Shown here in pieces: positions 48,826 to 61,564 of a stretch of DNA of 64,000 bases. The stretch is from Pleurostoma richardsiae (taxonomy: Eukaryota; Ascomycota; Sordariomycetes; Calosphaeriales; Pleurostomataceae): NCBI GenBank assembly GCA_030052745.1, contig JANBVO010000009.1, forward strand, positions 1 to 64,000. The letters run 5' to 3'. Each line of letters starts with the position of its first letter. Positions within the stretch are counted from its first letter, which is position 1. The position numbers and the translations under genes are program-made. A model generated the notes under the pieces. It did no database searches. It was not told the origin of the DNA and saw nothing but the letters and a program-made list of their open reading frames with translations.

Positions 48826-49436
48826 ATGCCCGACTCCACCGCTTCGAAGCTGCCGCAGCCTACACCGGCGGAGGCTCATTTTTTCTTTAACATCTTGAAG
48901 AACCTGAAGAATAAGCCTGAGATCGATTGGGATGGTGTCGCGGCAGATTCTGGATTGAAGAATGGCTCTACTGCTTCGGTCAGCATTCTCGAGCTAACTC
49001 CTCTCCTCGACAGTTTATTTCTGCGTGCGTCTCAGGCCTAACATGTGCCAAACAGGTCCGCTTCCGCCAGATTAAACAGAAGCTAGGCCTTCATCAAGGC
49101 AGTGGCCAAGGCGGCAAGACGGCAGGTGCGAAGAAGGCTCCTGCGACTCCAAAATCGGGCCAGTCCAAGGTCACCAAGACGCCTCGCAAGAAGGCCGGCA
49201 CCTCTAAAGCGAAGTCAACCCCTTGGCCGGCGCACGTTGGCGATGATGGCGATCTCGTAGCCCCAGAGATGAGGAAGGAAGCTGAGCTTGAAGCAAAGGC
49301 CGAGGACGCAGGCACATTCGCCAGCCTGGGTGGCATGCCCGCCTTCGCCTCAGCTGCCTACCGCTCCTCCGGGCTGGAGCCCGACATTGCTGACGCATAT
49401 ATGCCCAATTTTGAGCATGGTGACTACAACATGTGA
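48826..49436 (+). CDS. Myb-like DNA-binding protein I
   Basis: Exons 48826-48978 and 49056-49436 (phase 0 intron, GTCAGC...CAG) give 177 residues. The module reads AEAHFFFNILKNLKNKPE, then IDWDGVAADSGL, then VRFRQIKQKLGL after the splice. The tail is Lys/Ala/Pro-rich with AT-hook-like character (TPKSGQSKVTKTPRKKAG). It aligns closely with gene C over the module, but C lacks the intron. It closes the right end of the SANT/Myb-rich cluster. Confidence 0.82.
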
Positions 49437-50117
49437 GGGAGATAGCCTGGTTTCTTCCCGCATTAGCTGCTTAGGGTCTGGCCGAGAGGAGCTCCCTTGA
49501 GATATAAGCTGTGGCGTTCGGAGAGTTTGCTTCTTTGCTCTTCATCTCTCCCTCAGGACAACGTACGATGGACATGCTCCTATGAAGTAGTCCATAAAAG
49601 AAAGGCGAGGTCTTCACACATAAAAGACGTGTACCGACCATTGGTGACATCGTGAATGGTAGATCAACTGCCCAACTGGCCATAGCCTATCTGTCATTGT
49701 AGTAATTTTTCTACAAATGTTTCCGATCATGAGCGATAACTGGGTTTGTTTGAGTTACTATGCCTCTGCAGGTGGGCATATGTGCTGCAGCAGGGGCATC
49801 GACCATGGAACCCGTCCTGTGTTGCGAGGTCATGATCCTCTCCATGTAAACGGGCTAGCCCTCGCGAGCTGTTGTATTACCTAGAGAGCCCTGGGCTTGG
49901 GGAAGCAGCTGACGAGGAACGACTTAGAAAGGACCTGAGATTTTGGCGTACAGCATTGACACCGTAGTTAACACAAAAGCTGCATGATCCGCCCGACGCT
50001 CGCGAGCGTCCAGCTACCTCTGACGACCGGATTCTGCATTGCCCGGCCCTCCTTACCCCAAACGCCTAGACTTTGAAGACATCCCAACCCTGCCATAGTG
50101 AAATGCGCCCGTCTGAT
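49437..50117. other. Convergent intergenic region, Myb-like gene I and Ufd1
   Basis: 3' untranslated sequence of both genes; no supported gene, no AGGTACCT tract. Confidence 0.45.
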
Positions 50118-51356
50118 CTACTTCTCTGGTGCCTTGCCCTTATCATTCTTACCTGCTCCTCGAAGTGTCTGGCCCTGCCCGGCAAAGTGCGGTCGTGTGA
50201 CATTTTCCTTCTCCTGGTCTTTATCCGCTTGCGTCTTTACTGACTTGATCTCATAGCCGAAGAATAGCTTGTTCGGGGGTAGACGAAGTGGCATTGGGCC
50301 ACTCGTCCGTCTTAGGGGCGCTGCAGCGTTCCTGTTTGCAGAAGCACCGGCGATAGGCGTAGCTGGCTTTGGAGTGGGAGCCTTACTTCCCTTCTTGGAA
50401 CCGATCCTCTGCCCTTCGCCCTGAAAGTTCGATGCTAGAGCTGCTGTTGCCGAAGGCGCAATGGCATCGTAGTTTATCGCCTGCGCCATGGTCCCCTGGC
50501 TATGCAGCATGCCCCCAGCTGGAAGACTGCCACGGGTGCTCCGAGGAGTGCTCGTCCCGCTCGCAGTCGGCTTCTTGGGCTCAACGTATCCGACCGGTGG
50601 CGCAAAGTCTACCGAGACATCCGTCTCCAGCATACTGACACCCATTTTTTCGGACTCCGGCTTAACGTCCAATACTGCCACGTCAAAGACTGTATCGTTG
50701 TACTCAAAGCTGAAAACGTCGCCTTTGGTTAGCGTGGCGAAGTTACGGAACGCCCGCTCGAGGACGGCTCTGGGATCGCTAATGTCCAAGAAGTCAACCG
50801 ACTGAGGTTGCAGCTTCACCAACTTTGCGAGTTCGAGAGAGGTTGTCTTGATCTGAATCATGTCCCCGACGTCGAGTTGGAGGGTTTGCATCATCTGGAC
50901 CGGTCAGCATCAACAAGACAAAGCGGACGGCGTTGGTGCCTCGTGGACATACCCACTGCGGCAGGTATGCTCGACCCTCCTCAGCGACGAACTCGAGGAC
51001 TCCGGCGTGCGTGTGCTTGCCCTTCTCGCCGTTGGTGAGCTCCATAAGCAAGGGCCATTGCACATGCAGCTTTGAGACCTTGTCAAGGGCCGAGGGAGGC
51101 AGGATGATCTTGGATCCGTAGTTCAGCTCGGGTCGCTCTGGGCCAGGCGCCATCACCATGGGATAGCATCGGTAATATTCGTCGAAGCGTTGGATGGCGG
51201 GCCGGCGCATAATACCACCGCGCGCCATGTTGTACAAGTGCTCCGGGTTGTTTGGGTCGAAACCGTGGCCTCCGTACGGGTTGTACTGAATAGAGCCTAA
51301 CGTCAGTTGAGGGCAGAGAGCAGCGTAAGAGGATACGGAAGCTACAAGCTCACCAT
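50118..51356 (-). CDS. ufd1: Ubiquitin fusion degradation protein Ufd1
   Basis: Exons 51356-51354 (the ATG alone), 51285-50953 and 50894-50118 give 370 residues. The mature start reads MYNPYGGHGFDPNNPEHL. The double-psi-barrel Ufd1 domain follows: RFDEYYRCYPMVMAP, YGSKIILPPSALDKVSKLHVQWPL, GVLEFVAEEGRAYLP and the second half with LQPQSVDFLDISDPRAVLE and FATLTKGDVF. The C-terminal third is disordered with basic clusters, where Npl4/Cdc48 binding is expected. Ufd1-Npl4 recruits Cdc48 to ubiquitylated substrates in ER-associated and chromatin-associated degradation. The ATG-only exon is required: the first acceptor candidate gives the wrong frame, while the one at 51286 gives the family N-terminus. 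Confidence 0.93.
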
Positions 51357-51984
51357 CTTAACGATGCTAGAGACAAGAAGTCAAATACGGGTTGATGGGT
51401 CTTGGAAAGGGCAAGAGCTGAAAGATCAGGGAACGTTTCGTTGCTGAAGGTGACGGAGGCACAGCGGGTTAATAATGAGGTGAAGGTCCACTGGAGAGGT
51501 TAACCGGTGGTAGATGGCCCTCGACGAGGTTGAGGTATGAAGGTGGGAAGATGCAGCTACAGTACGGAGTACCTGACTACTGTCAGGCAAACGGGATGAC
51601 GAAAGTTGGCGGGCAGTGGTACCTACCAGGTATGTAGGTAAGATACCTTAGGTAGGTACACGCGCTTTGACTGGCGGGGTAGTCTAGATAGGCATTTACA
51701 GTACAGATAAAGAACTTTTGGTGCAGGGGGCGAATCTTATATTCGTTGCTAAGGTACCTAAGGTGGGTATCTTCTAGTGCCTATACCTTGAAAGGTACCT
51801 GGGTAGCTACCTACCTAGGTACCTTGGGTAGGCGGGCAGGTAGATGGGCTCAAACCTACAAATAAAGAGCATTATCTGCGACGTTGCGAACATCCCTCCA
51901 TTTCAAGTCTCAAGCGACAAGTCACTCGTATCATCAATTCCAGACACGAAGCCCACATCCACGGGCGCTGAAGACACGAAGCCA
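51357..51984. promoter_or_regulatory. Divergent promoter, Ufd1 and Lin1, with AGGTACCT tracts
   Basis: Two dense tracts occur at about 51618-51662 (ggtacctaccaggtatgtaggta) and 51752-51845 (aaggtacctaaggtgggtat through ctacctacctaggtacctt). They lie directly between two divergent housekeeping genes. Confidence 0.5.
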
Positions 51985-53418
51985 ATGTCTTCCAGATACG
52001 CTGCCGCCCGCCCGAAACGGGATGGAGAAGCCTTTGCACGAGCTCATCATGGCGAGTTCCGAGATGGCGCCTCCAGTCCTTCGTCGAAGAAGGTAAAGTT
52101 TGACGTGCGCAACCCGTCTGCCCTAGCGCCCGATGCTCGAGAGGAAGATGATGTCCTCGATGCCGATGTTATTGGCGTCGGCAGCGGCAGCGCCACCAAG
52201 CGCGGCGCCGTCAACATCGACGGCTACGATAGCGACTCGGAGAATGAGACTTTCAATGCGCGCGCAGAAGCGCGCAGGTCTCGAGGGAAGAACGGAAAGA
52301 TGGTGCCCGCTGAAGACATCACAGTTGATATAGCCGACCAGCTCGACAACTACAACAGGAACCTGAAGGCTGGAGCTCCCTCTGGCGCCGATGAGGCCGA
52401 TGATGACGACATGTTTGCAGAACGAGATGATGAGGCGGAAATTGGAGACCCCGCTGCCCCAGCGACGATCTTGCGAACGCGTGTCAAGAACAAGGAAGTC
52501 CGCTTTTTGGACGCCGATGACATCGAAGGAGAGGAATATACAAGTAAAGGCGGGGGCCACGTCCACCTGGACGACGAAGGCAGTAGCGACGAGGAGGAGA
52601 ACGTTGAATTGGCCATCCAGGAGGAGGGGGTTGACGAGGAGGTCGGCGCCGGTGGTCTTAGGAGGCACGCACCAAAAATAGACGCTTTCAATATGAAGCA
52701 GGAACAGGAGGAAGGCGCTTTCGATGAAGCAGGCAACTTCATCAGGAAGGCTGCAGATCCGGATGCCATCCACGACAAATGGCTAGAGGGCGTCAGCAAG
52801 AAAGACATGAAAATCGCGGCCGCTGCACATGAGAAGCGAGAGGCGGAGCTTCGGGAGCAACGCAGGCAAGACGACAGCATCATGACCTCTGACCTGCTTA
52901 AAGAGTTGATATTACGCCTCGAAAGGGGTGAGACCGCCCTCGAGGCTCTCGCAAGGTTAGGCAGGAGACTGCCCAAACCTAAGAAGATACCCAAGTGGAA
53001 GTTGAAAAAGAAGAATGACGCTGAGGTCATGGACGTTGATAAGGAGAAGGATCCGGAAGACGAGGGGCACGCCAGAATCAAAGAGGCCATAAATGTGATT
53101 ACCGATGCGGCGGACAAGCTCCTCGGTAGGGAATACGCAGACATCTACGAAATGGAGAGGGAGAGACTGATTCGAGAATACCGCAACGACACCGGCGAGG
53201 AATGGGTTGAGCCGCAAGAGGAGAGCGCCGCACTGAACTCGACTAAGATGTGGGAATACCGATGGACTGACGGCCGGGACGGCGGCACAAAGCAAGGCCC
53301 GTTCGATGGTTTGACAATGAACGCATGGAGGGACGCAGGCTATTTCGACGAAACAGTCGAGTTTAGACATGTTGGTGATGTGGATGACGCATGGACACGA
53401 GTCGCAGACTTCCTATAG
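51985..53418 (+). CDS. lin1: Lin1/CD2BP2-like GYF-domain protein (U5 snRNP)
   Basis: Single exon. I favour the start at 51985 (MSSRYAAARPKRDGEAFARA, 477 residues). The frame is open back to an ATG at 51844, adding 47 unremarkable residues that overlap the AGGTACCT tract. The protein is highly charged, with the conserved VKFDVRNPSAL and NIDGYDSDSENETFN blocks near the N-terminus. A C-terminal GYF domain reads KMWEYRWTDG, QGPFDGLTMNAWRDAGYF and VEFRHVGD; the GP[YF]xxxxMxxW core is clear. Lin1/Snu40 and CD2BP2 bind the U5 snRNP and dissociate before tri-snRNP assembly. Ends 203 bp from the convergent Rvb2 gene. Confidence 0.9.
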   Translation: MSSRYAAARPKRDGEAFARAHHGEFRDGASSPSSKKVKFDVRNPSALAPDAREEDDVLDADVIGVGSGSATKRGAVNIDGYDSDSENETFNARAEARRSRGKNGKMVPAEDITVDIADQLDNYNRNLKAGAPSGADEADDDDMFAERDDEAEIGDPAAPATILRTRVKNKEVRFLDADDIEGEEYTSKGGGHVHLDDEGSSDEEENVELAIQEEGVDEEVGAGGLRRHAPKIDAFNMKQEQEEGAFDEAGNFIRKAADPDAIHDKWLEGVSKKDMKIAAAAHEKREAELREQRRQDDSIMTSDLLKELILRLERGETALEALARLGRRLPKPKKIPKWKLKKKNDAEVMDVDKEKDPEDEGHARIKEAINVITDAADKLLGREYADIYEMERERLIREYRNDTGEEWVEPQEESAALNSTKMWEYRWTDGRDGGTKQGPFDGLTMNAWRDAGYFDETVEFRHVGDVDDAWTRVADFL

Positions 53419-53621
53419 CAATCGTACCATTGGGAAGCCAAAATACACGAGGCAATACCAGCAACCTCACTTAGTATGCCCTTATTTCCGGAAGACTGTG
53501 CCTCGAACCACGGACGCCAACTCTACCTTATTGATGAATCCAATGAAAGGGCACTACCCGCGGCCTCCGCGATCGCACAGTCAATTTGCCTATAACGCCT
53601 GATGCCATTCCCAGGATCGCC

Positions 53622-55152
<1,531 letters not shown>

Positions 55153-55836
55153 CTTGTTAGTTGCGATTCACGCGTGCCTCCGGGTTCCCTCGGAATCGAC
55201 TGTGTCTCGGCGTCGGATGAGAGGTGAATGAAGGTGGTGCTGACTGCTGAAGACTGTCTGTCAGTAGGTAGAGTCGCGAGTATCTAGGGCCAAAAAATTA
55301 AGCGCGTCCCGCAACCCATTGTAATATTAGTGGCCTTCCAGGTTTTGGTGGTAGTGCAGGGAAAGTCCTAAGGCAGCAGGAGAGAAAGTGCAGGTACATA
55401 GGTACCGGATGTGGATACTCCGTACCGGCGGTTTGGTGGTTTCCAGGTACTCCGTACTGTCACACTAGGTCGCGGTAGGATGCTCTTCACTTATTACAGA
55501 AAGTACCCCCAAAGCGACAAAGCCACCAGTTCAAAACGTCGATTCTGAAAAACATCCAAACCACCAAGGTACCTGCCTACGTACCTACTTACCTACCTAC
55601 CTAACTGATCTTCACGGCTGGTCTCTTGTGCTGGACAAGGTCCCAAGCACTTCATACGTACGACTTACTCCTCCAGAGCCGTGGGCAGCAGAGCAGGCCT
55701 TCCTTCCCTAGCAGCTCCCTAACCACGCGCAATCCGTTCCGCGAATGTTGGCGGAGCAACTCCTGATGCCAGCCGCCCTTGAAGCCCTAGCGTGTGCAGT
55801 CAAGGCCGACCTTATGCCTGCTGCGTGAAGTACAAA
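55153..55836. promoter_or_regulatory. Divergent promoter, Rvb2 and coiled-coil gene, with AGGTACCT tracts
   Basis: Units at about 55392-55404 (caggtacataggtacc) and 55566-55606 (aaggtacctgcctacgtacctacttacctacctac). No gene supported. Confidence 0.5.
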
Positions 55837-57701
55837 ATGTCTTACAGGGGAGGCACGTACGGGTATGGCCGAAGAGATGAACGAGACAACCGGCGCGACA
55901 GCTATGGATGGGAACAAAATAGGTCACCAAATCGCCGAGACCGAACTGACCGCGACAGAGACAGTTCTCCTAGAGACCGATTTTGGGATCGCGACCGAGG
56001 ACGCAGACGCGACAGGGAACCGGACCAAAGCCAGCGGCCTAGTAGCCCTGCGAAACCAGCGCAGGCGAAACAGGACAACCTCCCAAATCGGGCCCGGCAG
56101 GAATATGGTGCTACAGGACGTAAGAATCACTGTCCACTTTCTTGTCTCTACGCCAAGCTGCGCGTTAACACCTGTCTCTAGCGTCGAACCGCAGCTCTTC
56201 AAGTGGTTCAGCCCAAATCAACTCGGCAAGTGCAGCTCATGAGATTGCAAAGATATTCTCTAGATTCGGCGATTTCGTCACCCACCGAGCTAAACTGGCT
56301 TACCAACGTGACGCCCTTGACAAAGTTATGGCAAAGAAGAACAGAGATTTCAATGCAACGAAGGCGAGGCATGCGGATTTCCCATCCATACCCGAGCTCC
56401 ACGACAAATACAAGGACACCTATACCAAGGAAAGAGTAGAGCTGGATAAGCGTATGGATGAGAACCTGAAACAGTATCAGGAGCTTACAGGATCGCTTGG
56501 CACTATACTCCTACAGGCACTTCCTCAGGCTAATATCCAGGGGAGATTAGCAAAGGGTGCTGTGAAGGTCCCTTCCGTTCTGGATAGCGAACTCAAAGTC
56601 GACTCGCTGAAGGAGATCGTCTCTAGACAGGAGTCACAACTTCAGGCATTGCTAGATCAAACGGCAAACAAGAGCGTGGCCCAAGAAACAAAAATGTCCG
56701 CTCTGGAAAAAAAGCTGGCTAGCTACGAAAGGCGCTTCGAGTCAGTTGCGGGAAAACAAGATGATCGAGCCCCCAAGGTTAGCAACAATGTTATTGCCAG
56801 CCTGGAAAAAGAAAACAGAACGCTAAAGGAGAAGATATCGACCCTTGACGCGAAACTGGAAGCAATGACAAACCAGCTCTCAGAGGCCCTAGGCAAGATC
56901 GAGAATTTGCAAGAGACGTCAGCGTTGGACTCCAGTGCAATCGGGGCGATCGGGGAGACAGTCGATGTCCACAATCAAACCCTAGCGAACCTCGATATCG
57001 ATAACCTAGATGCTGTGATCGAAACTATCACGACCAAGTTCCCCAGCTTACAGTCTCAGTGTGTCTCCCATGTGCGTGAGATCGAGACGCTGAAGAAGGA
57101 TATGATGTCTCTTGATCCGCTTCGGACAAAGCTGAACGGCGTGGAAGCTGCGCAGAATGCTATCATACAAGACATAGGGTCCCAGCTCGATGCTCTCGGC
57201 AGCAAAGTCAAAGAGCTTGCAAACCGCCCCCCGCCACTCCCACCGGCGTTCGGCGGGAGTATTGCAAAGGTGGAAACGGAGGTCAAGGCCGTTCGCGAAG
57301 ACAACGACAAGAAGTACGAGTCTCTGGCGCTCGCAGTTTCGGACCTTGACACTCGATACAACAATCTCACCACGATCAGCGTAGCCGAACATGTCATCGG
57401 ACAGCTGGAACGGCTGTATCCTAGCTCGCGACAGCTATCAGCAGACATTGACGCGATAAACAGCAAGGTGCAGGGACTAGACTCTAAAGTAGTCAAGCTT
57501 GAGGGATCTTTGGGCGCGGAAAAGCGTTTTCAAGAGGCGCTGGCTCAGCAGGTGGGAAGCATAGCCAACATGGCAGATCACAGGGCGCCTGAAAGATCTA
57601 AGAGGTCTCCAGCGTTCACCTTAGATATTCCCCTAAAGAAGCGCAAGGTTGCCGATGGAGCAAACGGCCATCAGACTGAGGGGAGTCTTGGGAGTGTTTG
57701 A
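55837..57701 (+). CDS. Large coiled-coil protein with Arg/Asp-rich N-terminus, unknown function
   Basis: Exons 55837-56119 and 56182-57701 give 600 residues. The first 70 residues are dominated by RD/RS dipeptides (RRDERDNRRDSYGW; RTDRDRDSSPRDR), like RNA-processing proteins. A conserved-looking segment follows (AAHEIAKIFSRFGDFVTHRAKL). Most of the remainder is long coiled-coil (LKEIVSRQESQLQALLDQT; ALEKKLASYERRFESV; LEKENRTLKEKISTLDAKLE). The C-terminus has a basic nuclear-localisation-like cluster (IPLKKRKVADG). I do not recognise the family. The composition suggests a nuclear structural or RNA-linked protein, which is inference only. Confidence 0.8.
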
Positions 57702-59275
57702 AGGGTCGGCGACGGTGTGTGCTATCGGCGTATGCTGTTAAAGCCAGTGCAAGAGATAATAGTGCTTTGCGAAGCGGATGGCAGTGCTTTGGGTGGCAGT
57801 TGTCTAGGCGGCTGACCAAGTCCCTCCCTGCCTTACTCTGCTTGCTTACAGACTTGTGACGGGGGCACCGGAGGGTCATGGTCATGTTGCATTTTTGACA
57901 GGTACAAAGGAGTCAATAAGGGGCAACCGGAGACACAAGGATGAATGGAGCGGGGAGTTGAGCCGAGTTAACTGGCAGTGGATTCCTATATCATGCCTAG
58001 CTGGTCACATTGTATGTTATGATACCCCAATAATGATCATGTATGTTTTACTAGCAACTCGTTAAAGCGCTTGGTATCGGGGTACATCCATGACAGCAGA
58101 ACAGTCAGCCTGCCTGTACCAGGAGGTGCAAGTAATCGCTGCCGGACTTGTTGATAATCCATGCATGTTGAAGCTGACGGGTACGTACACTTCAATCCGT
58201 TCCATTGGGTTGTCCCGCGCTCAGTTTCGCAGTTTACCAACGAAGAATATTGAGTTAAGTAGACCTGACACAATCGAACATTTGGTATCAGAAAGAGACC
58301 GATCCGAGATACCTCAGCCAGTTCAAGCGCCGAAAGAGCAACATCGCATAAGAGGGTAGGTGTCTTAAGTGCATAATGTAGGCATGCAAGATGTTGTACC
58401 CGTGTTAGCGCTGTATCTAGATTAGGTATCTTGTTCCGCCTTGGTTGCATCGCAACAGCAACCTAGGGAGGTACTGATAACAACCAGGTACCTACCTAGG
58501 AGTTGGTCCGCAATCGTGGAGAAGCCTCACTTGAGCGGGATCCATCCTTCGAAACAGGTACCTGACCTGCCCACCACCACTGCCTCACCCTTCCACAACC
58601 TGCGCGTATCGTTTCGGCGAGCATTGCATGAGATCGCCCTCTACGGCACCCCCCCTCCCAGAAATGCGCACATCTGCCCGCCTTTCGCGTCGGCATCTGT
58701 CTAGTTGCATCACAACAAAGAGCTCGTCACTACCTTTATCAGGTAAGGCAGGAAGGCCCCTACCCACCTGCGGATTTTTGGACTACTACGACGACGGCGA
58801 CGCTGCGACTGCTGCCGCTGCCGCTACATGCCGCTCAGGTCGAGGTGAGTGTTTGAGAAAGCCTCCAACAAGACCCATGGTCTTGACCAATGCGGGGAAC
58901 TGTGTCCGCATCTTTGTCCTGGGTTCCATTGGGAATGCACGATAGCTCTCCGCCCGCAATCCTCGCTTACCTCTTTTATCCTTGGCCAGAGGCTCGATAA
59001 GCCGATCGCGGTCGCGACCCAGACACAAGCCCAACAAACACTACAGCAACAACTGGAGTCTAGCGCCGCTCACCCACTGCCACCACAGTGGACTCTCACG
59101 ACGTCTGGGCTTTGGAGAGAGCACTGCGCTCTTCTCCGGCCAGAAGGGTCTCCTGCGCGCGTATTCTCCATCCCTTCCCACTGCCGCGACATCCTCCTCG
59201 AACCGAGCTTGCGCTTCTCTCGACTGGTCGGCAAGGGCCTCCAAGAGTGACACGATATCCATGACCGAATGAAAG
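57702..59275. other. Intergenic region upstream of the 59.3-kb gene
   Basis: 1.6 kb without a supported gene. AGGTACCT-type units occur at about 58487-58502 and 58556-58564. An open frame at 58982-59272, just upstream of the next start, has C/T-rich leader character and is probably 5' untranslated. Confidence 0.4.
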
Positions 59276-61564
59276 ATGGATGGTGCGGCGAAGAAAGTCA
59301 ACCTAGTTGCGAACCGCATTCTGCCCGATCGACCGCACCACCTATCGCTTTCGCCCACTCGACGGTATCCGGTCCCTTCTGGATTTTGGCAAAACAATTC
59401 CCCGCTACAGTACTCGACTTTGCTCTCTGAGGCGGATCGCGGAGTTCTCTTGACCCGGCCATATTATGATATTCGTGAGGAGCCGGAGACCGCTGTCGTT
59501 AACTCGTCGGATCCTGTGCCGCGGCCAGATTCGAAGAAGACTGTAAACAAGATGTCTTTCAAGGACTACCAGAAGCAAAAGAAGATACCCATGTCGCCTT
59601 CCGAGCACGGTTTGTCTGCAAAGGTGGAGATGCGACAAAAAGAGGCCGCAGAAACCAGAGCCGGCCGGGACAGTACCCAGCCAGAGAGCGGGGATAAGGA
59701 CCCGGAGGTTCTCCAGAGAAGTAAGGCGCCGGACTCAAGACGACATGTAGATGAGGAAAGGTATGTCAGAAGATTATCTATATTGTGTGTCTCTAAAGCC
59801 AACTGACGTGCTTCTCTATGTCGCAGACCCAGAACGCTCCTCTCGAAACCAGCCTTGAGCAAAACATCAAGTCCAATATGGGAAAGCAAGAAGCGCGCGG
59901 GGGATACGGAGGACAGCGCAAGGCCTCAAAAGCGGTCCAAGGCGGAAAATACGACGCCGCGGTCCGTAGCGTCGCATAAGTCGCCGCGGCACAAAGACAT
60001 TGACAAGCAGGCCCAGCGAGATATCAAATCTACTTCGCATCGGGCAGTTGCAAACGGACGTAGTGCTCTCGGCGCCGTAAAAGACGGCCAATCTGCTAGG
60101 AGTCCGAATGCCTCGGCCAACGGGTTCAAGAGCCAGAACTCCGGCAGTCACAATTCTACGCCTCGTCGGATCGAAAATCAGCCCTTAAAGCAGACAGTGC
60201 CTCCACTTCTCTCACCGTTGCGTATTACACTGGACGACGAGAACGAGCCTCGGAGTCCAAAAAAGAGGCCCGCTTGTGCATCACCCTCAGAAAAGCCCGT
60301 TTCAAAGCCTCAGAAACCAGACTGCAATCCCGCGAAGAGGGCGAGGTCGCCCCTTCAGATACCCCCTCTACTCTCGCCCACCCTTCCTCCGCTCGTAGAG
60401 GAAGCGCTTGCCCGTCGACAACTGACGCCGAAGCGGGACCCCAGCCAGGGCGGCAGCCATATCCCTGAGTCACCGAACTGGTCCAAGAAGCCCCTTCCCC
60501 CGGCAGATGGGCGAGATAGTGCCCGTCCCTCTTCTTATATTGTCAAGCTGAAGTACAGGAAAAAGCATGTGAAGACGGTGCAGAGAATACTGGCATTGGA
60601 GCCAGCGTCCAAGAAGGAAGCCCGCAAATGGGAACGCTCCGTGAGCGTGGAGGCCACTCCACCGCCAGCAAAGAAGCGACCACGGCCTCCCGATGCCATC
60701 CTAGACTCTTCTTCGTCAACGAAGCGGGTAAAGTCGGCCGTAGAGCTGGCATCGTCGGCAAAGGCGCTGGTCCCCTCCACGCCATCAAAGTCAGCAGCTG
60801 CCATGTCCCGAGTCACCTCAGGGACTTCACAAGCGCAAACTCCTGGCGAGACTACTGGGCTTACGCCAGCTGTCTCCGATAGACCACAGACCAGCCATGA
60901 TGTTAGCGACAAGTCGAGCGGCTCACGAGCGGCTTCTCTTCGACTTCGTCATGCAGAATTCAGCCAGCTGGGCACCAAACTCAAACACAGTCGCGACGAT
61001 ATCATCCGTGGTCGTACGGCGCCGGGCGGTAAAGCGGTCGACTCGAGTGGCTTCGTCCAGATCTCGACCGCCGAGGAGAAACGAGTTGTTGCCCTTAACC
61101 TAGAGATGATCTTGGCGTATATGATCGCGTTCAAGGCGCATAGCCAAGCTCGGCATCTCGAGCATAAACCCTGCGACTATGTCATGTGGGAGCAGCTACA
61201 GCCCCACTTCCACGAGCTGAAGCACCGGACCCGCCATATCAAGGCCTTGCAAGGGCTCTCTCTACAACTGAACGCCATCTGCCTTGAGGAGCTCGTTATG
61301 AGCTACGCAAGCCACGAGAACGGGCTCAGTGCTAAAAGTGCCAATGGGCTCATCCAGGCCTCCAAAAAGCGCCTCGACACCTGGATCACGGCACATGAGA
61401 CGCTATCCAGCGTGTCTGATGCATCAATGAGGGCGGAGATGGGGCCGTGGACGGGTCTCAACGACGCAGTCATGATGGCTCTGCGCATCATGCGCCGCTG
61501 GGTGGACCGGGAGAAAGTTCTTTGGCAGGCGGAGGTCGTGCTACCTCTAGCAGACGGTGCATAA
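59276..61564 (+). CDS. Large disordered nuclear-type protein with helical C-terminal domain, unknown function
   Basis: Exons 59276-59760 and 59827-61564 (phase-2 intron) give 740 residues. Near residue 105 is a short conserved-looking motif, KMSFKDYQKQKK. Residues ~165-510 are disordered and rich in Ser, Pro, Lys and Arg with several nuclear-signal-like clusters (KKRPRPP; PAKRARSPLQ). The last ~180 residues are predicted helical and not low-complexity, for example VVALNLEMILAYMIAFKAHS, MWEQLQPHFHELKHRTRHIKAL and ALRIMRRWVDREKVLWQAEV. I do not recognise the family. A nuclear role is inferred from composition; the start at 59276 is the first ATG with good downstream frame and could be extended by an unseen 5' exon. 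Confidence 0.8.

Noticed and set aside
51844-51984. 47-residue N-terminal extension of Lin1
   Set aside because: Open but starts inside the AGGTACCT tract and has no conserved features; Met at 51985 gives the better family start.
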